A stretch of 64,000 nt of DNA from contig CM060126.1 in the NCBI GenBank assembly GCA_030522415.1, forward strand, positions 12,226,852 to 12,290,851, read 5' to 3'. Numbering within the stretch: position 1 is the first letter of the stretch; every line of letters begins with the position of its first letter. Below are positions 38,305 through 50,030 of this stretch, piece by piece. The position numbers were made by a program, and so were the translations under genes. This DNA is from Channallabes apus (taxonomy: Eukaryota; Chordata; Actinopteri; Siluriformes; Clariidae). The notes under the pieces were generated by a model that saw only the letters and a program-made list of their open reading frames with translations, did not search any database and had not been told where the DNA came from.

Positions 38305-39413
38305 CTGAGAAGGATTCAAGGGAAAGCTGTGTTAAACACTGGGAAAGGTTGTCATACAAGATTAAAAATGACTAAAGAAATATGTTCAAACTTATTTCAG
38401 CTTGCTGTAGTGCATCTTGAAAATGATTATATAGAGTTATTGTTTTTGAAGCATTTTATGAACAGTTACACAATAAACTGATGTAATGGGAAGGCATATA
38501 ATTGCAATCCTTTGAGTCATTATAGTGTGATATATATTAATGAGGATTAAATTAGAAGGATGCGTTTAAAATGAAGAAAAACGTGACTCTAAAAGCAGCA
38601 AATCAACAGATGTCTGACACCCTGGTCGGCTTGATTATGTGCACCTAAAGTGCTCCAATCTCCTAAGAGATATCTCCTAATTGATTTCCCTAAGACAAAC
38701 CGAGATGACTATGAGACGATGGTCATTATTATTACAGCTCAACGCTCGCTCAAATCTATCTCGTCGCGCACGTGCACAGATAAACCGTAAACACGTCGAT
38801 AACAACGCCGTAAAAGTATCCCCGATCCCATTTCAGAAATAACATCTCGTTTCCAGAGGCATTCTTGAAGAAGCAACAATTTGCATGCCATGCCACAGGC
38901 AGAAACGTGCCAGTCCCGTCCCATTCTTATGCATGGGTCTCACTCTTCGTTAATCACGCACAGAGCACAAAAACACAGCGGAGATGATAATAAACGAAGG
39001 TCGTAATCTGATAACTGACATTAGATTATATCGGCAGCAGCACTGAATCAACAAGATCACCTGCGCTCGCGATGTGGCGATGGCACCTGCCTGACAAGTT
39101 GCAATAATAATATGAATAATACTATTAATAACAATGTAGCACTGTCTACGTAATTTGATTTCACTGACCGCTTGTTTGCTGTAGACATTTTGTAAAAAAA
39201 AAAAAAAACTAAATAAATAATAATAATAATAATATATAAAAAAGTAATTAATTACACTGAGCTGGTGTTTCGCAAACGCCAAGCGCAAATGTTTCGTGAC
39301 TTTAATGTAATCAGGTATTGTTATAATAATCTCGGACTGTTGTTGGCGGTAAACTAACAGGTTTCAAAAACCGTAAAAGTCTACAATAAAGGAAGAGAGT
39401 AACTCCGGCTTAC
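38305..39413 (-). other. zbtb16: zbtb16 intron 1
   Basis: A 1.1-kb intron between the noncoding first exon and exon 2. The half near exon 1 is relatively rich in CG dinucleotides (for example 38740-39080), apart from an A/TAA-rich patch near 39193-39240. It contains no recognisable repeat and could hold promoter-proximal control elements. Confidence 0.6.
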
Positions 39414-39660
39414 CTCTCACTGTCCGCGCGCGATTCAACAGCTGTTTATTAAGGCGTTACGAGCGCAGGGCGCGAGCGAGCTGGATTCACAGAACCCGCT
39501 TCACGCGCACGGAGTCAGTGCGCGACCAGCCAACCAGCGGCGCGAAGTGACGTCAGGACATTGAGTCACAATATGCGTTTAAAACACGGGTCTGAGACGT
39601 CGCGCGGGACTGATGGGTAATTAACACGGACTGTTGGACTTTCGCGTGTGTCTCTACACT
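39410..39660 (-). promoter_or_regulatory. zbtb16 CpG-rich promoter with CRE and AP-1 words
   Basis: CG dinucleotides are concentrated here, in contrast to the surrounding AT-rich DNA. A perfect palindromic TGACGTCA (CRE) lies at 39548-39555 and a TGAGTCA (AP-1 consensus) at 39562-39568, six bases apart. No TATA box is evident near the putative start. Binding is predicted from consensus only. Confidence 0.7.
39414..39600 (-). other. zbtb16: zbtb16 exon 1 (noncoding, start approximate)
   Basis: A strong donor, GAGAG followed by GTAAGC, ends this exon at 39414. The sequence above it is very GC- and CG-rich (gtccgcgcgcgatt, gcgcgagcgagctgg). No coding frame joins to exon 2. The human gene likewise has a noncoding exon 1. 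The transcription start is not visible; 39540-39600 is a guess based on the fall in CG density. Confidence 0.6.
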
Positions 39661-39901
39661 GAATAGCTGCGGTTACCAACCGGACTGATTTTCCCAGTTT
39701 TAGGACACACGTGTATATATGTTTGCGGTCACGCACTGTAAATACATCAGGTCTAGTGTCGGGATCTCTCGATCTGTTTCTTGTAGAAGTTAGGAAGGAT
39801 GTGTGTAGTCCATGTGAACGAGTATAACTTTGTAGTCATGTGTCTGCAAAGAGTAGGGGCTCCTTATTTCTCACACCCATGGTTAGATACACAGCAAAAC
39901 T

Positions 39902-40030
39902 ATTTCATTATCTATACGGCTTTATCCTGTACAGTATACCGGGTCGCGGAGGTCCTGAGTCACTGTTTGACTGTGGAAGGAAACCGGAGTACCAGAAGGA
40001 AAACCACCGAGCACGTGGAGAACGTCATGT

Positions 40031-40066
<36 letters not shown>

Positions 40067-40114
40067 ATCCCTGCCGGTCCAGGTCCACAGTGCTAAGCAC
40101 TAAGCCACAGTGCC
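39902..40114 (-). mobile_element. tRNA-derived SINE, internally shortened
   Basis: It has the reversed LINE tail (ctatacggctttatcctgta), 'gactgtggaaggaaaccgga', a CA run (about 40036-40064) and a truncated tRNA-like head (cagtgctaagcactaagcca). It is flanked by an exact 13-base duplication, acacagcaaaact, at 39889-39901 and 40115-40127. Compared with 17722-18102 it lacks a large part of the body. Confidence 0.87.
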
Positions 40115-40869
40115 ACACAGCAAAACTCCCGGTGTTGCATTATATATCTAACTGGTAAACACACACACAAAAAAAAAACTTTGAAAGTGTTTAACACTGG
40201 AACTTATGTACGGAATCCTGCTTCCTCCAGGTGCAACAGTGTTTCCTTGGATACAGTCTGGGTCTGGGACTGATCAATGGACAATGTGCAGCCGGACTGA
40301 TGAGATTATTTTTAATTATTTTAATTTAATTAAAAGAAAACAGCCCCTTGACCCTTATTTGGCCATGATAAACATACTGTATTTAACGCATTGTTGTCAG
40401 TGACATGATGTGTAATATTTTTAGCCCGTTCTTACATATGGCCCTAAATTGTTTATTATTTGGTAAAACATTATAAGGGCCCCACACACAAAGAACAGCC
40501 TAGCCTAATGTCACGTGTTCTCCACATCCATGTCCAATATTCATTTCCAGAAAAATTTCCCCATGTGCAAATGAGAATGTGAATGTGTTTATAGTCCTTA
40601 TGGTCGAAGCTGGACTAGTGTGTTCCTGTCATAACTCTGAAGCCACAAAAACATTTAGCAGGATAAAAAAGTTACTAAAGATGAATGAATGTATCACTTC
40701 AACAGCAAGGCTTCACTTGCCATACACCACGGTGCTTTTGGGCCACCAACAATCACCATCAAATAGCACACAGTTTTGGACAGGAAGAAGGAGATACCTT
40801 CTAGTTCAATGTTTTGTTGTTTAGTGATTTATTTTATTTATATTATTCTTTACAGTATAATATTTATAT

Positions 40870-41323
40870 TATTCCAGAACAATATTGAAGATTTCGTATA
40901 TCATTTTAGGTAATTAGGTAAGAAACAACATTACAGTAAATTTTTATTTTTTAAGACACAAAGGTCAGTGGTTGTGGAAAAGCTGTAACTAGAACAGTTC
41001 TGTCAAGTGCATTTGCAAAACCCATCAAGCACCATGATGAAACTGGCTCTCATTGGAAAAATCCCATGAAAGAAAGAACAAAATTTACCCCTACTGCAGA
41101 GGACAAGTTCATTTAGCGTTACCAGCCTCAAAAATGACCAATTAACAGCACCTTAGATTAGAGTCATGATGAAGGCTTTACAGAGTATACTGTACATTCT
41201 GTTCAAAGGAGATTATTGCACAATTCAAATGCCTTCAGCATTGGTTTACAGTATAAAAAGAAAGAAAAATCAGGAAACACTTATTGAATTAAAAGCTGTG
41301 TGCAAACAAAGGTGTGACTGGTA
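40870..41323 (+). mobile_element. decayed Tc1-related element without coding capacity
   Basis: It shares 'taattaggtaa...acaac', 'ttttttaagacacaaaggtcag', 'caagtgcatttgcaaaa', 'aaggagattattgca' and 'gccttcagcattggtttaca' with the MITE at 61822-62268. The right end, ggtgtgactggtattgta, is a degraded terminal repeat. Boundaries are approximate. Confidence 0.65.
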
Positions 41324-41759
41324 TTGTATTTAATTGCCTGAACCTGAGTATAAAGTCAATATTATTTTGTTGGTTTGTATTTCTTTATGATTCATTCATA
41401 GAATTTAGGTTAAAGTGATCAGACTTGTACAATTGTTTTGTTGCTCCACTGAAAGGTTTTATCAGTGCTACTCTATTGGAAAAAAAAATATATATATTAC
41501 AGGACTATTTAGATGGCAGGAAACCTTTACAACATTTCTGAGAACATTTTAATTTTATTTTATGGCACATTTTTTTTATGCAAAAGCAACTTCAGTGAAA
41601 TCCGGAAGAACATTTAGATCTCTACTGAAGAAGCCAAAAGTTATGATAGCTTCTGAGATGAGAAACCTAAAGATGAACCAGACTCATTAGGAAATCAGTC
41701 CTCTTCTGGTTTGCACTGGATAGTAGGAATATCATTAAAATTACTCATGCTCAAATATA

Positions 41760-41995
41760 CTAGGTGGCCTAAAGGTTTGGATCCATAGGTCAAGAAGCAA
41801 AGGTCAAGTTTAAAGAAATGCTTTAAAATTCAAGTAACTTCTCTATGAAAGGTATCCTGTAAATAAGAATGAGTTCGGTGAGAATGAGATCTTCCATTGT
41901 TAGTTTCAAAGCTATATTGGGTTTGAAATAAAAAGAACGTTCTCAAATTTATATAAAGTAAAATGCCCATGGATACAGACTTTTGAGCTACCTTG
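41760..41995. mobile_element. 236-base MITE with mariner-like terminal repeats
   Basis: The left end, ctaggtggcctaaaggtttg, and the inverse of the right end, caaggtagctcaaaagtctg, match at most positions over about 25 bases, and TA lies just outside both (41758-41759 and 41996-41997). There is no coding frame. Its termini resemble the end at 17121-17143, so that mariner-like family may have mobilised it. Confidence 0.7.
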
Positions 41996-42024
41996 TACTG
42001 TATATTCTAAAACCACTCTCTCAC

Positions 42025-42243
42025 ACACATTTGTTCTCCATACCACTTTTCCTGTACAGGGTCATGAGAGGCCTGGACCATTTCCCAAGGCACTAAGCTG
42101 GGCACACCCTGGACAGAGTACCGACTTATCTCTGAGCACAAGCATGCATACACACTCACTCAAATACAAAAGAAGACAGGAATCAAACCCTTACCATGGG
42201 GTGTGAGGCCACAATGCTAAATACTATGCACTGCCATGCTGTC
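42025..42243 (-). mobile_element. tRNA-derived SINE, old copy
   Basis: Diverged reversed copy of the main SINE family: 'ccataccacttttcctgtac', 'cacaccctggacagagtacc', 'gacaggaatcaaaccctta' (B-box region) and 'aatgctaaatactatgcact' (A-box region). Target duplications are no longer visible. Confidence 0.75.
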
Positions 42244-43223
42244 CTTAATATGAAATTGAACGGTTTTAAGTGAGTTCAAAGGATGTTTCATATGAATATC
42301 TGTTCTTTGGTACAAAATCTGGCTCACATTACCGCTGAAGAAGGAATGAAATTAAGTGCCGGCTATAAACTGCTTTTGGGAAATGCAGGTTTTAAGAGAT
42401 TCCATAGAAGCAAAAATAGTAGACAAGCCAGAGCAGTAGAAGTGCATCAGGATATGGTACTGGCATTACATCATGCAGCAGGAGTACATATATAGCTTGG
42501 TATATATTTTAGACTCTCATACATGTTACTCTCTTAGACTCTCAGTACCTTTCAGCTGGTTGCATACTTAATAAAACAGCTTCTAACGTTTGGAAATATC
42601 CTACATGCTACAGTGATTTTGGTGGTTCTTTAAGGCCAGAGAAGCAGTGCGAGTGGTCACAGTAGAGTTCTCTAGATCCTGTGCGTGTGTGACCTCTTCA
42701 ACCCTCTCAGCCCGAAAATCTCTGATGCAGAAGAAAACACCTAGCAGACCTATTTTCTTTTTGTTCGTTTCGGGGAAGACAATCCCACGCCTCAGTTCAC
42801 TGAACTCAAACAGCAATCATGCTACACAGCTCATGAGAAATAGACTATCGTATGAGATGATCAATGACTTATTCAAAGACATGACTTTTCAAAGTCTTTT
42901 TTGTCACAGCTACAGAAGTCAAGATGCCACAGGGGGAATAAAATCTGTCTCAGTGATCTGTTTGGCAGCAGTGGTGGTATTCTGATGCAATTCATTTCAA
43001 ATTCAGTAAAAATATTTCGAATATCGGCTTGGAGAAGAATTAAAAGATGTCTAGATTCATTTGCCATGCGGTTCTTGTAGTGTTATCACATTGAACTGAT
43101 TTTAGTGTTACTGATGCGTTTAACATCAGTGGTTCTAAAAGTAGGGTCTAAGACGCATGAGAGTCTGTGGTACATATTTGAATTTCCCTAAAACAGAAGA
43201 AATTACATCACTCCACCATACAA

Positions 43224-43229
43224 TTTATT
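43224..43229 (-). terminator. candidate ncam1 polyadenylation signal
   Basis: AATAAA on the minus strand, about 1.86 kb beyond the ncam1 stop codon. It is the first exact match I noticed downstream. Without transcript data its use is uncertain. Confidence 0.25.
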
Positions 43230-45083
43230 CTATTTTTAATAAGTTTCTATACTCATTCACCTGCTCAGTTTCATTAAATGGTTTAATCCAAACCTCTAAA
43301 ACAATTAAGCCGATAAACAATGTTAACTTGCACCTAATGTGTTCTGTAAGAAAATGATTGGGGATTAAAGCACTCCATGGTTCTGCTAAAATTAAAATAG
43401 TTAAACACCCCTGCTTTAACACTGTGTGTCGTCTAGCACAAGACAGACTTTCTCCATTGGAGAGACAATTTTGGTTTCACAAAGCACACCAGTGACATCT
43501 GGTGGTCATCACTGGAACCGCTCCTAATATTTCCCCCCCCCCAAGACTTTTAAACTGCATGAAGTTGAAGAGTCAAGATCAAGAATACACACTGAACAGA
43601 TTTACAGATCATCAGCCATACATTCCTCCCAGCACTACCTCCCAGTCTTGCATGCTTCTCAAAAATAAAAAGGCCTAACAAGAACAAAATACAGACAATT
43701 AGAGAAAGCAGACTTGAGTTTTAATTAGTTTAATCAAAATGTGTTAGAACAACACAACTTATGACATGTTTTTGATGTTTAATGCACAGTTTTACTCACT
43801 GTCTTACATTACTTTCTTATAAGAATCCATCTCAGAAATACAAGGTACACTATTTGGTTAGACTGGTTTGGAGTATACTGAAAGTGGGGAAAATAATAAA
43901 AATGTATATATACCTTGAGCACAGATAGTTACACATTTCTTATTTGTACCCCAGAGGCTGAATATCTGCCATTGGATGGAAATACTGTATATAACACGCT
44001 GAACACCAAAAAGAAAAAAAAGAAAAATCAACCTACACACAGCTCTGGGCATGCACGTATAGATCAAATCTGCCATCTGTGCCCTACACTTCTCCTGGAA
44101 CATTAGTGATGGGCAAGCAGACATTCATGCAATTGGTAGTAGAGAATCAAGACCACTTTAAAAGACACTTTAAAGGAGTTTCATATTGATCCTCTTTTAC
44201 ACAGACAGATGTCAGCTATTAATTTACATAAATGTTATGTCAAAGTAAATTCAGCTACCTTCCACCATTAAGCTATGCAGATATTCTCGAAAAACGTACA
44301 GGATCCACAAACACAGTGCACAAGCTTGCAGTCGGCTGTGTAATACAAACGTATAAAAATGGTCCGATTTCTCTTAATTTAGAATTTGAACTAGCACGTT
44401 TTAAAGAAAAAAATAATTTGGGAAAATCCCAGTTCTCAGAGAAGCATTAAGAATATCAATAATAAGCGTGTGGATGTGAAACAACAGAATAAAACTTAAT
44501 GTAGTGAATAGAAGGATATTCATTCACTGCATTTTACTGCATTATATGTAGTATAGTGGATTTTACATTACATCTTCAAACACAGTGGTTGACAAACAAA
44601 CACAAACAAGAACAAAAGAAAACAGAATGTAAACCAGATTTGCAATCGAACTATTAAACAAGACTAGCCCGCAGAAGACAGATAAAAAACAGAAGTACAG
44701 TAATTTCCATTTCAACAATGCAATTCGTGAAAAAAATAAAAACAAAACCCAGCAAATCATTGAACATGTGATTCACCTTAATGCAAGATGTCTGGTTTTC
44801 ATAAACACACTCCTGAAAAAATTATCAAACGTGAAATTTGCAGCCAACTCACAAAAAAGAGCAACAGAAACACGTTAAGATTTACTTCATTCAACAAAAA
44901 TGACTGCGAAAATAGAGAAAAAGGGGCATACATATATTATGTACACCAGATTCCAGTCTTAAAGATGTACAAGCTTCTGATGCGCTTTGTTGTTTCAGAC
45001 ACAAAAGCTCATTAAGGGCACTGTAGAAAGAACATTTGCGCGTTCATCGTGACGTTGCCGCTTTCGTCTTTGGGCTTGCCGGA

Positions 45084-45204
45084 TCATGCCTTACTCTCCG
45101 AGGCGCTTGTTTGCGGTACCGCATTTGGTTCTACCAGTGCTTCCGGCTGGACCTTCTTCCTCAACTCGTCTTCCTCAGCTCTAACCTCCTCCTCTAGGAA
45201 GTTT
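45084..45204 (-). CDS. ncam1: ncam1 terminal coding exon
   Basis: Last coding exon of neural cell adhesion molecule 1, giving the C-terminal cytoplasmic tail shared by the 140- and 180-kDa forms. The acceptor is aatttcag before 45204. One base completes a Glu codon from the preceding exon (GA|A), followed by NFLEEEVRAEEDELRKKVQ..., ending ASESKA and TGA (45086-45084). Human NCAM1 also ends ESKA; most of the remaining exon is diverged and strongly acidic. The 3' untranslated region continues toward lower coordinates, perhaps to about 43200. Confidence 0.92.
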
Positions 45205-45351
45205 CTGAAATTTACAGGCAATTATTCATTATAAATAAGTATGAAAACAGGGCAAATGGACAGATGTACTGGGATTGCAGGAAATAGCGAAAACAATACA
45301 GACTAATATACATACTAGTATGACATCTAGTGATTATTTAGAGAGACGTAC

Positions 45352-45894
45352 TCGTTTTGCGCAGCCGGCAGGTGAGTAGTGGCAGCTGCAGGCAGAGTGT
45401 GTAAACCGTCCTGTGGGAAATGTGCAAGTGATATACCGCCATCTATTTGGAGGTCCAGGTCCTCTGAGGAGAGATGAGCACCACTGTTCTGTGGATTGGT
45501 GACAATCGTTCTGGGCTCGACTGGACTTCCTAAAAGCATTGGCTCTGCCTCCAGATCTCTGGCTTCTTTCTCTGTGCTAAGAGAAAGAGAAGGTGGAGTC
45601 TCAGAGTCCAGTTCTGCAGATTTAATCTGATCAGCTGAAGGGATACTGGTCTGAGAATCAGCCAGATCGACTAAAGGAGGATCGGATGCAAGGAGCGACG
45701 CGTCTAAGGGCTGGGAGGAGGGCTTAGGGGTAGATTTGGGCTCAGAGGGAGGAGCTGTAACGCTGGAGGTCAGAGTGGTGCTCTCACTAACAGGGCTGCC
45801 CTGACTCAGATCAAACGTGTCAGTGACTGTGTCTGAGTTGGTGGCCAAGGACAGAGGCAAGTCCACCACAGTCGACGTGACATCGGTTTGTCGT
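45352..45894 (-). CDS. ncam1: ncam1 cassette exon specific to the 180-kDa isoform
   Basis: This 543-base (181-codon) exon has symmetrical phase 2 ends: the acceptor ctctaccag is before 45894 and the donor GTACGT after 45352. Including or skipping it therefore keeps the frame. It encodes a Ser/Thr/Pro-rich, acidic, disordered segment. TNSDTVTDTFDLSQ...SPVSESTTLTSS aligns with TTNSDTITETFATAQ...TLTSS of human NCAM-180, and PLVDLAD also matches. In mammals the exon is longer, about 267 residues, and is used mainly in neurons, where the long tail interacts with the cytoskeleton. Its use in this fish is inferred from conservation. Confidence 0.93.
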
Positions 45895-45910
45895 CTGGTA
45901 GAGCAGGAAA

Positions 45911-45932
45911 GGAGAGAGAGAGAGAGAGAGAG
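45911..45932. repeat. (GA)11 microsatellite
   Basis: A GA run in the intron just upstream of the cassette exon acceptor. On the transcribed strand it reads CT, so it extends the pyrimidine tract region. Confidence 0.93.
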
Positions 45933-46488
45933 TCAATACCAATAATGACTGCAATGTCAGTTTGATGATGCCACTTACTGTCAAAAATGGTGTTTGTTGC
46001 TATAGAACATAAAAGAAGGAAATAGAAAAAAAAAATTAAGAAATAGTGACAAACAATCTAGTTGAAACAAGTAAAAGGAAGTGCAGTAAACACATACATA
46101 CACAAGCATATAAAATAAAAAATGCAATAAATGCTGTAGAACCAAAGAAAGACCGGAGTTGCAAGATTTCATGTATAATGATCATTTGTCACATTTTGCA
46201 ATTCAGAAACACACGTTCTGGTCACCTGAACATTCATGCCTTTTTGTATGAGTTGTGAATTTGTGCAAGTTTGCCTCTACTTTTAACTAAAAACTTCCAC
46301 ACACTACTGTTTCATTTCATTCTGTGGGATCTGCTTACACACACCTGTATACAGTACATGTACAGTATATAGACATATCAGCAGATTATACATCCAACCT
46401 GGATGTATTCATATTCATCCATATTCACCATTTGTTCTGTCACATCCCTATAGTATACATCACATCACATCACACAGAACACACTTAC

Positions 46489-46605
46489 TCCGGCTCAGTC
46501 AGTGGTGTGGTCTCATTTGGCTCGGCATGTCCCCCTACATCATGATTCGCTGCGACTCTGTCCTCGTTCCTCATTTCTACAATTGGTTCTTTGGATTCAT
46601 CCTTT
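46489..46605 (-). CDS. ncam1: ncam1 common cytoplasmic exon
   Basis: This 117-base exon of the membrane-spanning forms encodes [17 protein letters not shown]...[13 protein letters not shown] plus GA of Glu. Human NCAM1 has [18 protein letters not shown]...[14 protein letters not shown], so identity is very high. The acceptor is tttacag before 46605 and the donor GTAAGT after 46489. It enters and leaves in phase 2, so it can splice either to the 180-kDa exon or straight to the terminal exon. Confidence 0.96.
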
Positions 46606-47579
46606 CTGTAAAGAGAGAGGTCAGATTGTTTATAGCGACAAGTCTCTATTGACCAGATGTAGATTTCCTTTTGCAATTTTACAACATAACCGAGATAGCA
46701 GAATTAATCAGAATAAAGAATAATAAGTAATTTCCCCACAAATGATCTGTTCCAATCCACTTTGTTCATTTATATTTTTGCTGGTGCATTTGATTTTGAA
46801 TTCGCAAGATAATTCCTAACGTTCTGAAAATTCTTTTAGAAATGCGTTACATTGTAAATATGATTAATTCACTGGAATTTGGATTAGTAAATCTTCTAAC
46901 TCTTAGACGTTTTAAGTTATTTAATAAACAATAGTGTTTCAATTAACATGGCTGGACAGTCAGCTCTGTGGGCTGTGGGTTTTCTTTAAAAAAAAAAAAA
47001 AACTTTACTAGGGAATTAGTGAGAAAAACAACACATTTTACTTTGGCAAAAAATAAATGAATGAATAAAGTATAAAACTAACATGTCATGTTCCAGTTGT
47101 CAGCATAATACATACTATTTATGTTTTATTGGTAAACTGATTTAAACAGACATTAAAATAAATAAACTACTACCCAAGACTAACCACACCCTTCTATTCA
47201 GCTGAACTGCTAAAGCACTGCTTTTGTTAATTGATAGAGTTAGATTATGCAGATCATCTACTATTCAAGTCCTAGGAATGATTTGTTAAAGAAATTATAA
47301 GATTTGAATAAGTACTTTAATAAACCTCTAAAATAATAATTATAGCAGGCACAGATTTTAGAGCAGCTGTTGAAGGAAATTAATCAAAACCATATAACCA
47401 ATTAGAAGGAGGAAACAGTGTTGTGATACAAAAAGGCCCTTTCAGAAGGGTATTTATTACTTGTCATGTATCAAACTATAAAAAAGAAGAATTCGAAATT
47501 GCTGGAATTGCACTGTAAAACTAAATAGATAGTTGTGGGTAAGTGGGGGAATAGGCTTCAATTTCTATTCTAGAGCGAA

Positions 47580-47875
47580 TGGGTATTATATGTCAGGGTA
47601 AAAAGGGTAGCACACACTGTACAAGCCTCTGGTTTCAGTGTTATGATCTTAGGTTGCTTCAGTTTGTCAGGTCTAAATTCAAAAACATTATGTGACAGTA
47701 AAATAAAGCCAGCTGATGACTTGAATATACTGAATGATGAGGTTATCACATCATTGGATTTTTTTCTTCCCTGATGACACGGGCATATTCCAGGACTCAA
47801 ATTGTGAGAGAGTGGTTTTGGGAGCATGAAGAATAATTTTTTACGCATGAATTATCCACCATATTGTGCAAAGTA
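47580..47875 (+). mobile_element. Tc1-like fragment (same family as 30855 and 56665)
   Basis: It carries 'gtacaagcctctggtttcagtgttatgatct' (in pieces), 'ggcatattccaggactcaaa' and 'gagcatgaagaataattt', matching the central transposase region of the copies at 31080-31290 and 58170-58390. Both ends are missing. Confidence 0.75.
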
Positions 47876-49371
47876 ATCAACGTTAAAGGCATCAAATGAA
47901 ATGTGATTTATATTGCAAAAGCAAGCAATTTCAATACTTTGCAACAGACAACAGGTTCTCAGGCCCGTCAAAAAAATGTGGGTCTGTAAAACATGTTCCA
48001 CGATAGACAGACATTTTTCACTTTTCCTGTGGCAAAGTAGCAGAGAATTGTCAAAATCGTTTTGTAAAAACAAAAAATAAAAAGACAAAATAGTTATGAT
48101 GGTCATTAATAGATAACTGATGACTGCACCAACGCTCTAGCCACCCAGATAACAATAACTAAACTCCAACATTTAATTTACAGTTAGTTAATTAACTTTA
48201 TATGGAACATAATTATGTGATTACAAGCACTTCATTATGAACTGTAATTTAGCCAAGCTGATAAGCAGCACACTGGGAACTACAAATCAGCCTGTATTTT
48301 TTAAAATAGTGGATATGACATTTGTCTAAAATAACATCATAAAAGCACTTCCGCTAATATTACAGCGCAGGACTACACTGAGTCCAACATACACAACCAA
48401 ATCTGAAAAATATAGTCATAAGTCATAAGCAGCAACGTGTTGTGTGCAGATGGAAATCGTTTATGTTCTGTTTGGGTGGTAATGGGAAATGGAAAAAAGC
48501 ATGTCAAGCTCTTTAGACTGGAGGCGTAAAATAGTTGAAATTGAATGCACGCTCTGTCTTCTCTTCACAGTCTGACAATGTCTCATATCTCCTCTCTGCT
48601 GTTTTTCCCTCAGCTGTCTCCATGTCAGACTCTGTATCCGACTTGTGCCTTTTTACTTTTCTCTGTCTCTGCTTTACAACTGAACATCAACAAGACTATT
48701 AATTGTTTTCCCCCAAAAAATTGTAATTCATGAGAGTAAAGAGGGCTTTTAATTATTTCTAAAAACTGTCTTGTGGTATATGCTTAATAAGATCTTAAAT
48801 AAAGCATTGACTTGATTGACAGGTAATTTTCTGCAGCTAACTGGGTTTAACACAAGGTTTAGTTCAGATTGCATCAGGTACCACTGGGGCTGTCATTTAA
48901 AAAAAAAAAAAAAAAAAATAGAAGTTTGTGTTTGGGTTACTAATATGCCATGTCCTATGTGCCAGAGCTGGAAGCCACTGAAGCTTGAGTAGTAAAAAAA
49001 AATGTAGCAAGTAGGTGATATTAATCTTTTTAAAATGTTTTAATTAATGTTTTTAATTGTTTTTTTTATTGCTTCTCACAGTTGCATCAAATTGTCGCAC
49101 CAGGACTAATTTCACAAGCTCTAGAGTCTTCTCTCATCAGCCACATTTTTCTTAAAGTATATTACAGAATCTCAGAATAATAAAAACTGTGGGATGCCAA
49201 AACAGGGTCTGTCACTCAGTGGGTGTGTCAGAGGGTTAGCTGCTACAAAGTCCTGCTGACCAATGCTTAATTTATAAAACCCAAAAGCAAAAAATAATAA
49301 GGCATAAATAATTTATATTAAACCTACAGTATAAGTATTTATTTAAGTTTTTGCATCACATACTGTACACT

Positions 49372-50030
49372 CATTATCCCCTTCATTAGTAACACCTATT
49401 GATGCGCAATTATCCAAACAGCCCAATCAGGTTGCAGCGGCACAATGCATAAAACCATGCAGACACAGGTCAATTTTCAGTTAATGATCTGGAAGGATGT
49501 ACAGTTCTATTTCCTTTAGTAGCACAAAACAGTGTACCAACAAACATCAGCAAGAAATAATATGACAGTGATGTCAGGTGTCATAATACATTTGCAGATT
49601 TGGATCTAAGAATGTGATCTCAATGTATTAGACAAGATTTGCCTGTTCACTGTTGCCACAGATTCACATTCTTGCCTGACAGGAATGGAATTCTGTGTAG
49701 CTTTCTGCTGTTGCGACATATCCTCCTAAACATTCAGTGTTCGAAGATTATTTTCTGCTCACCACAAGTATAAAGAATTGTTATGTAAGCTACACCTTTG
49801 CCTTCCTGTCAACTTCAACCAATATGGACATTCTCTTCTGACCACTCTCTTAAGGGATCCTGCAGTTTCTGAAGATTTCTTAAACCATTCTAGAACCAAC
49901 AACCATGCCGTGGTTACAGTAAGTCACTAAGACCAGATTTTTCCTCATTCCAATTTTTGACTGATCATGAAGAGAAATTCTTGACCTGTATGCATGGTGC
50001 TGCTACAACGTCATTGACTCATTGGGTAAC
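49372..50030. mobile_element. two inverted left ends of a Tc1-like family
   Basis: At 49375-49490 the plus strand reads like the left end of the family seen at 29370-29687 (tacactcattatcccc..., then 'ccaatcaggttgcagcggca' and 'gcatgcagacacagg'-like words). At about 49870-50020 the same region appears in reverse (accaacaaccatgccgtgg, cattgactcattggg side). The two are separated by unrelated DNA that includes a block duplicated at 51927. The arrangement suggests two insertions or an inverted rearrangement. Confidence 0.6.
49497..49606. repeat. direct duplication, copy 1
   Basis: The block from 'tgtacagttctatttccttt' through 'gtcataatacatttgcaga' recurs with few changes at 51927-52040. The two copies are 2.4 kb apart, one on each side of the ncam1 transmembrane exon. 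Confidence 0.85.

Larger units (their letters stand above)
39660..43200. other. ncam1-zbtb16 intergenic region
   Basis: Gene-free spacer between the zbtb16 promoter and the end of ncam1. It contains a SINE (39902-40114), a decayed Tc1 relative (40870-41323), a MITE (41760-41995) and an old SINE (42025-42243). Nothing else recognisable was seen, and no open frame resembles TTC12, ANKK1, DRD2 or HTR3, genes that lie between the human orthologues. Confidence 0.75.
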
